DNA of 64,000 nucleotides from Rhizobium herbae (lineage in GTDB: Bacteria; Pseudomonadota; Alphaproteobacteria; Rhizobiales; Rhizobiaceae), in the NCBI RefSeq assembly GCF_019511375.1, contig NZ_JAEUAO010000006.1:124001-188000 (forward strand), in the 5' to 3' direction. Below the pieces are notes generated by a model. The model searched no databases, was not told the DNA's origin, and saw only the letters and a list, made by a program, of their open reading frames with translations. Numbering within the stretch: the stretch's first letter is position 1; the number at the start of each line of letters is the position of its first letter. Shown piece by piece: positions 26,314-33,595 of the stretch. Position numbers and translations under genes: made by a program.

Positions 26314-27162
26314 TCACGCGGCTTTCTTCGCATGCTTGGCAAAGTCTCCCGGACCGGCCTTCATGATGTTTTCCTCGATCCATTTCTGGAAGGTGGCGCG
26401 ATCACGGGCGATTTCGTCCCAGGCGATGTAAAAGGCGTTGGAACGTGGATAATAGCCCTGCGCATAGGACGGGAAGGCGCCGCCGGGCACCGCCACAACC
26501 GCCGTCACCGCCCAGGAGGGCAGGACGACGGAATTGGGTGATGGGGGGTTCAGTTCGTCGACGATCTCTTCCACCGTGACGATCGAGCGTCTGGCAGCGA
26601 GCACCGCTTCCTTCTGCACGCCGACGATACCCTCGAGCAGCACATTGCCCTTGCGATCGGCCCTCAGCGCGTGAATGATCGTCACATCGGGGTGGATGGC
26701 CGGAACGGCTGCCAGCACCTCGCCGGTGAAAGGGCATGTAACCTGCTTGATGTTCGGGTTGACCTTGGGCAGATCGGCGCCGATATAACCGCGCAGCATG
26801 GCAAACGGCAGGTTTGCCGCGCCGGCTTCATAGGCGTTGGCCATGGCGGCATGAGAGTGCTCCTCGATCTCCAGAGGGTGCGGCCAGTGGTTTTCGACGG
26901 CGTCGCGAAAGCGATGCAGCGAGCCGACGCCGGGATTTCCACCCCAGGAGAATTTCATGCCGCGCGCCGCGCCTGCGCCGATCAGCTGGTCATAAAGAAT
27001 GTCCGGGGTCATGCGGATCAGGAACAGATCCTTTTTGCCCTGCCGGATCACCTCGTGCCCGGCGGCGTAAGGGATCAGGTGGGTAAACCCCTCCATGGCG
27101 ACCGTATCGCCGTCTTTCACATTCTCGGAAATGGCTTGCGCCAGCGAAGTCAGTCTCGCCAA
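26314..27162 (-). CDS. pcaI: 3-oxoadipate CoA-transferase, alpha subunit
   Basis: A 282-residue alpha subunit: VKDGDTVAMEGFTHLIPYAAG, then SWGGNPGVGSLHRFRDA, and VTIIHALRADRKGNVLLEG. The start is probably TTG at 27162, because GGAGGAGA lies just before it and the family sequence begins there; an in-frame ATG at 27210 would add 16 residues (with the strong Shine-Dalgarno then inside the gene). An ATG next to the site is out of frame. First gene of pcaIJF, divergent from pcaR. The genes for ring cleavage (pcaHGCBD) are not in the window. Confidence 0.9.
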   Translation of the reverse strand: MARLTSLAQAISENVKDGDTVAMEGFTHLIPYAAGHEVIRQGKKDLFLIRMTPDILYDQLIGAGAARGMKFSWGGNPGVGSLHRFRDAVENHWPHPLEIEEHSHAAMANAYEAGAANLPFAMLRGYIGADLPKVNPNIKQVTCPFTGEVLAAVPAIHPDVTIIHALRADRKGNVLLEGIVGVQKEAVLAARRSIVTVEEIVDELNPPSPNSVVLPSWAVTAVVAVPGGAFPSYAQGYYPRSNAFYIAWDEIARDRATFQKWIEENIMKAGPGDFAKHAKKAA

Positions 27163-27221
27163 GGCATTCTCCTCCTCAATGGGGCGTGGGCAGGTGCAAT
27201 AAGCGCTCAAATCTCCGCATC

Positions 27222-27267
27222 GTCAAATATTTTGTGCGTTATTTGACATTTGTTCGTATATCGCACA
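27222..27267. promoter_or_regulatory. PcaR operator region with two overlapping inverted repeats
   Basis: Between pcaI and pcaR, GTCAAATA-10-TATTTGAC (27222-27247) is a perfect 8-10-8 inverted repeat, and GTGCG (27234-27238) pairs with CGCAC (27262-27266). The right part, GTTCGTATATCGCAC, resembles the known PcaR/PcaU half-site GTTCGATAATCGCAC. One regulator could control both directions. Confidence 0.65.
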
Positions 27268-27294
27268 TCATCGAGGAACTTTAGGGAGAGGACG

Positions 27295-28050
27295 ATGCGA
27301 GAATCGGATTTCGTTAGTGGCTTTGCCCGCGGACTGAGAGTCATCGAGGCCTTCGGCGAGACGCGGCCGAGGCTCACCATCGCCGAAACGGCTAAACTCA
27401 CCGATCTCGACCGGGCGACAGTGCGCCGCTGCCTGCTGACGCTCGCCGACCTCGGCTATGCCGACTACGACGGCAAGTTCTTTGCCCTGACGCCGAAGGT
27501 TCTACGGCTCGGCCACGCGTATCTGTCCGCCACGCCGCTGCCTCTGGTGATCCAGCCGTATCTCGACCAACTCTCGGAAAAGGCCGGGCAAAGTGCATCA
27601 GCTTCGGTCCTGGATGGAACGGAAGTCGTCTACATCGCGCGCGCCTCGCAAAAGCGCGTCATGTCGATCAATTTGTCGCCCGGTTCCCGTTTGCCGGCCT
27701 ACTGTGCCTCGATGGGGCGGGTGCTGCTGGCGGCGCTGCCGGAGGCCGAGGCGCGCAACATTCTCGACCGCTCGGATCTCAAGGCCAATACGCCGCTGAC
27801 CAAGACCGATCCGGAGGTGCTGATGGAAGAATTTCGCCGTGTTTGCGCCGCGGGTTACGCTGTGATCGACCAGGAACTGGAACTCGGTCTCTGTTCGATC
27901 GCCGTGCCGGTCGAAAACGATCGCGGTCGGGTGGTCGCCGCCATCAATATTGGCGCACCGGCCGCTCACGTGCCTGCAGCCGAGATGGCAGGGCGCTACC
28001 TGCCCCTGCTGATGGAAACCCGGAAAGCCTTGCGGCTTGTCCTGCAGTAG
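27295..28050 (+). CDS. pcaR: IclR-family regulator of pca genes
   Basis: A 251-residue regulator, divergent from pcaIJF. HTH in residues ~25-55 (LTIAETAKLTDLDRATVRRC) and an effector domain beginning near SASVLDGTEVVYIARASQKR, a PcaR/PcaU/PobR-subgroup feature. In that group 3-oxoadipate or protocatechuate is the inducer. ATG 27295 follows GGGAGAGGA. Confidence 0.88.
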   Translation: MRESDFVSGFARGLRVIEAFGETRPRLTIAETAKLTDLDRATVRRCLLTLADLGYADYDGKFFALTPKVLRLGHAYLSATPLPLVIQPYLDQLSEKAGQSASASVLDGTEVVYIARASQKRVMSINLSPGSRLPAYCASMGRVLLAALPEAEARNILDRSDLKANTPLTKTDPEVLMEEFRRVCAAGYAVIDQELELGLCSIAVPVENDRGRVVAAINIGAPAAHVPAAEMAGRYLPLLMETRKALRLVLQ

Positions 28051-28382
28051 TCGCGGCAAGCCGGCACCCTACGGACGATGGGTCGCTTTTCCGGCATTCT
28101 GCTGACCGAGATGTGAGGCGCGCTCGCTAATGGATGCTTACAGAATGGCATGCCCTTCCCTGAATGAAACAGTAGATGGGTTTTCCGTATAGTATTCGCG
28201 CTTTCTGAGCAGCGCCGCGGTTGGCGCGACCCAATGCAATGTCACTATCGGCACCGCACAGCCGTTCGCTGTCGCTGTCCAAATCTTCGGGGACGCCCAA
28301 TCGTGATTGGACTTATTGCCTCGTACGAGTCACGCTACTGCAGGAGAAGGGTCGAAGCATCAATCGTTCAATGGAGGGCGAA
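28051..28382. other. Intergenic region after pcaR
   Basis: A 332-base stretch between pcaR and the small unknown gene. No convincing ORF, RNA gene or terminator was found. Confidence 0.5.
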
Positions 28383-28820
28383 ATGAAGCACCATGAATTC
28401 GATCAACTGCAAAATCTTGCCAGGATCAATCAGTATTACCCGCATCAGAGCATGCCGCGCGAAAAACGCATCCAACGGTGGGCAGAACTCCTCGAAGCGG
28501 ATCCACAGCGGCTTCTCTCGACGCTGCACGAAACCGAATATCAGCCGCATGCGGTGCGTGCTGCATTACACTGCGACAACTCCGCGATTTCGGTTGCCTT
28601 CAACGATCCTGTCCTTCGCGCAGCCGGGATGAAAAACGACACTTATGGAGAAGCGAAACGGTTTTTCGAGCTGTCGGACAGGCAATTGCACAGAATCGTC
28701 TGCTACTGCCATTTCGGTGCGACGGTAAGCGCTGCAACGACCGCCAGCTATATCCGGGCAAGGCATATCGGCAGGCCACAGGGAATCTGGGCTCGCCTGC
28801 GTGATATATTCGTAGGATGA
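28383..28820 (+). CDS. Small protein of unknown function (145 residues)
   Basis: Begins MKHHEFDQLQNLARINQYYP and continues with a mostly helical, soluble sequence; no signal peptide, membrane segment or known catalytic motif. It carries ADPQRLLSTLHETEYQP and a Cys-containing RIVCYCHFG segment. The ATG at 28383 has GGAGGG just upstream; an in-frame ATG at 28371 and an open frame back to 28221 are less likely. Stands alone. I do not recognise its function; similar short proteins occur in rhizobia. Confidence 0.6.
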   Translation: MKHHEFDQLQNLARINQYYPHQSMPREKRIQRWAELLEADPQRLLSTLHETEYQPHAVRAALHCDNSAISVAFNDPVLRAAGMKNDTYGEAKRFFELSDRQLHRIVCYCHFGATVSAATTASYIRARHIGRPQGIWARLRDIFVG

Positions 28821-29203
28821 GTTAACAAACCGGCGTTGCCCCCTCGGTCTGCGAACTGTTGACGGCGTTAACCAGTCGTCCCGGCATCTCGTGGCACGGA
28901 GGTCACGCGCATGCTCACCAAGAGCGCCGTGGGGCTCACGACCTTGATCGGCTATGTTGCACGCTCTTTAAGGAGTCGTACGCGGCCACGCGGAAACGAG
29001 TGTTTGCCCGGAGCGTCGACGCGACCTGCGTTGACCCGCTATCCCGTCCAGCAGCGGCCGACTGCAGGCAAAGGACAGCGAACGCCAGACAGCGCCCCTG
29101 CAGAGCAGCGCATCCGATCGCTCTAAGGGGATCGCTGTTTTCCGGATAACGAGCGCGCATCGCCTTTAGCCGCAATACGCTTGCCGGCTGAATTGGCTTC
29201 TTT
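28821..29203. other. Intergenic region between convergent genes
   Basis: A 383-base stretch. A short frame at 28911 (MLTKSAVGLTTLIGYVARS) faintly recalls the start of an Rrf2-type regulator, but the rest does not continue as one. No RNA gene seen. Confidence 0.4.
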
Positions 29204-30202
29204 CTATTCGCTTTGACGCAAATTCCGAATTCGATCGAACAGAACGGCAAGCACGATGGCGCCGCCGATGAAAGTGCCTTGCCAGAAGGCATTGATGCCG
29301 AGCAGACCGAGGCTGTTGCGGATCACCTCGATCAAGGCTGCTCCGATCAGCGCGCCGAAGGCGGTCCCGACGCCACCGGCCAGATTAGCCCCCCCGATAA
29401 CGGTAGCAGCTATGACTTGCAGTTCCATTCCGGAGCCGATATTCGTGGTGACGGCACCGAGCCAGCCCGTCTGGATAATGCCGGCAACCCCGGCCGACAG
29501 GGCAGAAATCATATAGACGACAACCTTTATCGCCTGCACGGGCACGCCCGTGAGCGTGGCGGCGTGCTCATTGCCGCCTATGGCGAAGACGTACCGGCCG
29601 AACCTTGTCCAGCGCAGCACGAAGCCGGTGAGAAGCGCCAGCACGATCATGTAGATCACCGGGTTTGCAATACCGAAGAACCAGGCGCCACCGCCCAGCG
29701 CCAGCAGCTTGTCGTGATCCGGTCCGAACTGGAAAACGACGGTGTTGTTGGAGGCAACCATCGCCAGGCTGCGCGCGATCGACAGCATGCCGAGTGTGAC
29801 GACGAAGGGAGGGAAACCCAGATAGGCGATCAATACCCCGTTGAAGGCTCCGATCACCAGGGCGGTGCCGACCGACGCGGCTATCCCTGTCTCGATGCTG
29901 TAACCCGCATGCATGACGACCGCCAGCACCATGCTGCACAGGCAAAGCACCGATCCCACCGACAGGTCGATCCCGCCGGTGATAATCACGATCGTCATGC
30001 CGAGTGCAATGATGGCAACGAAGGTCACATTGCGGGTGATGTTGTAGAGGTTCTTCGTCGTGGCGAAGGAGTCGGTGGCGAAGGAGAGAAAAACACAGGC
30101 GAGGAGGACGGAGAGCAGGACCCAGAACGTCTGACTGCCAAGGATTGCAGCAAGCCAGTTCTGCTGCTTTTGTTTGATCGTCTGATCAAGGGTAATCGTC
30201 AT
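29204..30202 (-). CDS. Sugar ABC importer, permease (RbsC/FrcC type)
   Basis: A 332-residue permease with about ten helices: ALGMTIVIITGGIDLSVGSV and VIAATVIGGANLAGGVGTAF. Downstream of the ATPase at 30246 (43-base gap) on the same strand. ATG 30202 is preferred to the in-frame start at 30229 because GAAGG lies suitably upstream. The likely binding-protein partner is on the opposite strand at 32260. Confidence 0.92.
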   Translation of the reverse strand: MTITLDQTIKQKQQNWLAAILGSQTFWVLLSVLLACVFLSFATDSFATTKNLYNITRNVTFVAIIALGMTIVIITGGIDLSVGSVLCLCSMVLAVVMHAGYSIETGIAASVGTALVIGAFNGVLIAYLGFPPFVVTLGMLSIARSLAMVASNNTVVFQFGPDHDKLLALGGGAWFFGIANPVIYMIVLALLTGFVLRWTRFGRYVFAIGGNEHAATLTGVPVQAIKVVVYMISALSAGVAGIIQTGWLGAVTTNIGSGMELQVIAATVIGGANLAGGVGTAFGALIGAALIEVIRNSLGLLGINAFWQGTFIGGAIVLAVLFDRIRNLRQSE

Positions 30203-30245
30203 GGGTCGACCTTCGTTTCCATCCGACACGGTGGGGCTTTTTCGA

Positions 30246-30986
30246 TCACACCTGCTCTATCGCGCCCGTAATGAGCCCTGTCACTTCCTCAGGCGAACTT
30301 GCCGCGATCGGCTTGTCCGCGACCTTTCTGCCGCGCCGCATCACGATCACCCGGTCGGCAACCGAAAAGACGTCCGGCATGCGGTGACTGATCAACACGA
30401 CCGCGATGCCCCGGTCGCGCAAATGGCGGATCAAGTTGAGTACCTCCGCCACCTGGCGCACCGAGATGGCAGCCGTTGGCTCATCCATGAGCACGATCTT
30501 AGCCTCGGAGAGCATCGTACGGGCGATGGCGACCGCCTGCCGCTGGCCACCCGACATCTGCTTGACGAGGTCGCGCGGGCGCGTCTCCGATTTCAATTCC
30601 TTGAAAATCTCGCCAGCGCGCCGGTACATTGCCTTGTAGTCCAGCACCTTCAGCGGCCCGACGCCACGGCGCAATTCGCGTCCGAGAAAGACATTCGCTG
30701 CCGCCGTCAGATTATTGCACAGGGCAAGATCCTGGTGAACGATCTCGATGCCGTGCTGGCGCGCTTCCACCGGGCGGTGAAGGGCAAGCTCCTGCCCGTC
30801 CATGTGCATGGTTCCATGACTTGGCCGGAAATTGCCGGCGATCATCTTCACCAGCGTGGACTTGCCTGCCCCGTTGTCGCCCATGAGGCCGACCACCTGT
30901 CCCGCCTCGAGCACGAACGAAACGTCATTGACAGCCTGGATGGCACCGAAATGTTTGGAAATATTGGTGAGTTCGAGAACAGCCAC
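30246..30986 (-). CDS. Sugar ABC importer, single-domain ATPase (FrcA/XylG-like)
   Basis: A 246-residue ATPase with one nucleotide-binding domain: Walker A GDNGAGKST, signature MSGGQRQAVAIARTM, Walker B IVLMDEPTAAIS, and VLISHRMPDVF. Type II sugar importers usually have a tandem ATPase; the single-domain form is seen in FrcA-like systems of rhizobia. It lies directly upstream of the permease. Confidence 0.92.
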   Translation of the reverse strand: MAVLELTNISKHFGAIQAVNDVSFVLEAGQVVGLMGDNGAGKSTLVKMIAGNFRPSHGTMHMDGQELALHRPVEARQHGIEIVHQDLALCNNLTAAANVFLGRELRRGVGPLKVLDYKAMYRRAGEIFKELKSETRPRDLVKQMSGGQRQAVAIARTMLSEAKIVLMDEPTAAISVRQVAEVLNLIRHLRDRGIAVVLISHRMPDVFSVADRVIVMRRGRKVADKPIAASSPEEVTGLITGAIEQV

Positions 30987-31231
30987 CAGCCTTCTAGCCT
31001 CCCCAGGCTCGCCGTCGCGGGGCTGCTACGAACCGTGCGTCCTGCAAGGTCGAGCCGCCCGCGTCTCGCTTTCCTCCCGGAAGAAGCGATACTATACATT
31101 ACGCAAAACGCCGCGAAAGCGTCAATCAATTGTACGATATTGGCCGCACCATCACACCATATCCATTTGTAGTATAAATATCCTGTTGACGAGCGGCGCG
31201 CGCCGATATTAGCTGTTATTGGGAGGAGAGC

Positions 31232-32212
31232 ATGCTTATCCTTGTCACGGGTGCTACGGGCAAGGTCGGGCGGCACTTCATAGCTGGGCTGCTTGACGAT
31301 CCGCGCTTTTCGAATGCGCGCATACGTGCCCTTTGCCACAACCGGTTATGCGATGAGAGCGACCGGGTTGAAGTTGTGCGTGGGTCGATTTCCAACCGAG
31401 AAGTCGCGAACGCGGCTATCGCCGGCGTCACCCACGTCGTACACCTCGCCACTTGCAAGGAAACGCCCGCCGACGTTATGGACGTCACGGTCAAGGGGCT
31501 GTTCTGGCTTCTGGAGGCATTCCGGATCAGCACTACGGCCCGTCAGTTCATTCTTATCGGCGGCGATGCCGGAATCGGCCATTTTTACTATCGTCACGAC
31601 AGCCCGATTACCGAAAGCGTGCCGCACCAGGCCTATCCGGGAAGCTACGCTCTCTCGAAAGTTCTGGAAGAGGTGATACTGGAACAGTTCGGCATCCAGT
31701 ATGACATCAACGGCTGCTGTCTGCGCGCGCCGTGGATTATGGAAAAGGACGATTTCAAATATACGTTGTCCTTCGGCGACGACGTGTTCGGCGGCCCAGA
31801 CTGGAAGACGCTTGTTCCTGAAGCCGACGCAAAGCGCTATGCTGCGGAGGGTACCGTGCCCCTGCTGCATGATGCTGACGGGCGACCGTTGAAGCGCAAC
31901 TTCGTCCACGTCGAAGATCTCGTCAGCGCCATATTGGCCGCGATCGACAATCCGCGTGCGAAACGTCAACTCTTCAACATCTGCATGGACCGGCCGGTCG
32001 ACTACGGCGAAGTTGCCAGCTACCTGGCCCGCACCCGCGGCCTCTCTTCGGTCCACATACCAAGTCAGTTCCATTCGAACTGGATGGACAACAGCAAGGC
32101 CAAGTACTTGCTGGATTGGCGGCCCCGCTACGATCTGGAATTGCTTATCGACTCGGCGTGGAAATACGAGCGCTCACAGAATGACCCTCGCATCGTCTGG
32201 TATCCGGGTTGA
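31232..32212 (+). CDS. NAD-dependent epimerase/dehydratase (extended SDR)
   Basis: A 326-residue extended short-chain dehydrogenase. It begins with the NAD(P) site VTGATGKVGRHF and has the catalytic Tyr-x3-Lys in YALSK (about residue 152). It probably epimerises or oxidises the sugar imported by the adjacent system; sugar epimerase, sugar-acid lactone-forming dehydrogenase (uronate dehydrogenase-like) or related activity are all possible. Divergent from the ATPase gene and 47 bases upstream of the binding-protein gene. GGGAGGAGAGC precedes the ATG. Confidence 0.8.
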   Translation: MLILVTGATGKVGRHFIAGLLDDPRFSNARIRALCHNRLCDESDRVEVVRGSISNREVANAAIAGVTHVVHLATCKETPADVMDVTVKGLFWLLEAFRISTTARQFILIGGDAGIGHFYYRHDSPITESVPHQAYPGSYALSKVLEEVILEQFGIQYDINGCCLRAPWIMEKDDFKYTLSFGDDVFGGPDWKTLVPEADAKRYAAEGTVPLLHDADGRPLKRNFVHVEDLVSAILAAIDNPRAKRQLFNICMDRPVDYGEVASYLARTRGLSSVHIPSQFHSNWMDNSKAKYLLDWRPRYDLELLIDSAWKYERSQNDPRIVWYPG

Positions 32213-32221
32213 TGTGTGTGG

Positions 32222-32238
32222 CGGACACGCCGTGTCCG
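32222..32238 (+). repeat. Short perfect inverted repeat
   Basis: CGGACAC-gcc-GTGTCCG, seven pairs, between the SDR gene and the binding-protein gene. Could be a small hairpin in the mRNA or an operator. Confidence 0.4.
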
Positions 32239-32259
32239 TCTGTTTCAAGGGAGGAATTT

Positions 32260-33246
32260 ATGAGGAAGATATTATTGCTTGGCGTCGCGTTTTTAGCCCT
32301 CGGCGCAGCCGAGGCTTTGGCCAAGAAGCAGCTCGTCATCGTCGTGAAAGGGCTCGACAACCCGTTCTTCGAAGCGATCAACCAGGGTTGCCAGAAGTGG
32401 AACAAGGAAAATCCCGACTCTGAATATGAATGCTTCTACACCGGTCCAGCATCGACCTCCGACGAGGCCGGCGAGGCGCAGATCGTCCAGGATATGCTCG
32501 GCAAAGCCGACACCGCAGCGATCGCCATCTCGCCGTCCAACGCAAAGCTGATCGCCCAGACGCTGAAGACCGCCAATCCGAGCGTGCCAGTGATGACACT
32601 TGATGCCGACCTTGCTGCCGAAGATTCGGCGTTGCGCAAGACCTATCTCGGCACCGACAACTATCTGATGGGCGCGCGCATCGGTGAATACATCAAGAAG
32701 GCCAAGCCGAACGGCGGCAAGATCTGCACGATTGAGGGCAATCCAGGCGCCGACAATATCCTGCGTCGCGCCCAAGGCATGCGTGACACACTGACCGGTC
32801 AGAAGGGGCTCACCGAACTGAAGGGCGAAGGCGGATGGACGGAAGTCGCCGGCTGCCCCGTCTTCACCAATGACGACGGCGCTAAGGGCGTCCAGGCGAT
32901 GACTGATATTCTTGCCGCCAATCCGGATCTCGACGCGTTCGGTATCATGGGCGGCTGGCCGCTGTTCGGCGCACCGCAGGCCTATCGCGATCTGTTCAGG
33001 CCGATGGCCGACAAGATCGCCAGCAACGAGTTCGTCATTGGCGCCGCCGACACGATCGGCGACGAAGTGGCGATTGCGCGTGAAGGCCTGGTGACGGCAC
33101 TTGTCGGCCAGCGCCCCTTCGAGATGGGCTACAAGGCGCCTTCGGTGATGCTGGATCTGATAGCCGGTAAACCGGTTGAAGATCCGGTATTCACGGGGCT
33201 TGATGAATGCACCAAGGACACGGTCGACACCTGCATTCAGAAGTGA
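32260..33246 (+). CDS. Sugar ABC importer, periplasmic binding protein
   Basis: A 328-residue type 1 binding protein with signal peptide MRKILLLGVAFLALGAAEAL, then VVKGLDNPFFEAINQGCQKW and an internal repeat of the usual two-lobe fold. Cysteines at CTKDTVDTC near the C-terminus could form a disulphide. Presumed partner of the permease/ATPase pair at 29204-30986. GGGAGGAAT precedes the ATG at 32260. Confidence 0.9.
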   Translation: MRKILLLGVAFLALGAAEALAKKQLVIVVKGLDNPFFEAINQGCQKWNKENPDSEYECFYTGPASTSDEAGEAQIVQDMLGKADTAAIAISPSNAKLIAQTLKTANPSVPVMTLDADLAAEDSALRKTYLGTDNYLMGARIGEYIKKAKPNGGKICTIEGNPGADNILRRAQGMRDTLTGQKGLTELKGEGGWTEVAGCPVFTNDDGAKGVQAMTDILAANPDLDAFGIMGGWPLFGAPQAYRDLFRPMADKIASNEFVIGAADTIGDEVAIAREGLVTALVGQRPFEMGYKAPSVMLDLIAGKPVEDPVFTGLDECTKDTVDTCIQK

Positions 33247-33250
33247 ACGA

Positions 33251-33288
33251 GCCGTTCGGGGCGCTCAACCGTGGGCGCTCCGAACGGC
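33251..33288 (+). terminator. Long stem-loop after binding-protein gene
   Basis: GCCGTTCGGGGCGC (33251-33264), ten-base loop, GCGCTCCGAACGGC (33275-33288): 14 pairs with one G-U, starting five bases after the stop. It likely ends or protects the transcript; no T-run follows. Confidence 0.65.
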
Positions 33289-33595
33289 CATGGCCGCCCT
33301 GTGTCTGACGGTCCGGAGCGCTTTGTCGATATTTGCGACCTTCAAATCTCGGCCCAGGGCTTGCGAGGCCGACGCGCCGGACCAGGATCCTCGGCACCCA
33401 GCGCTCTCCGAGCGACATCGTCGTTACCGTGTCGAATACGGGCATGCCGCAGCGCGAAAGAAACTCTGAAACGGCCGTCCTTCTGGCGTGTATCCAGCGA
33501 AGGAAACGACCTGCATGCTCGGCACGAAGGGCGTGTAACAGCAATGGCATCCTCATCGTCATAGGCAACCTCTGCCGTCGCAAGCGCCCGCACAG
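33289..33595. other. Intergenic region between convergent genes
   Basis: About 307 bases between the stem-loop and the end of the penicillin-binding-protein gene. Open frames on the minus strand exist but none has a ribosome-binding site or recognisable motif. No gene supported. Confidence 0.4.

Noticed and set aside
28911-29126. Short plus frame starting MLTKSAVGLTTLIGYVARS, possibly an Rrf2-type start
   Set aside because: Only the first ~20 residues are suggestive; the rest is low-complexity, Arg/Pro-rich and there is no ribosome-binding site.
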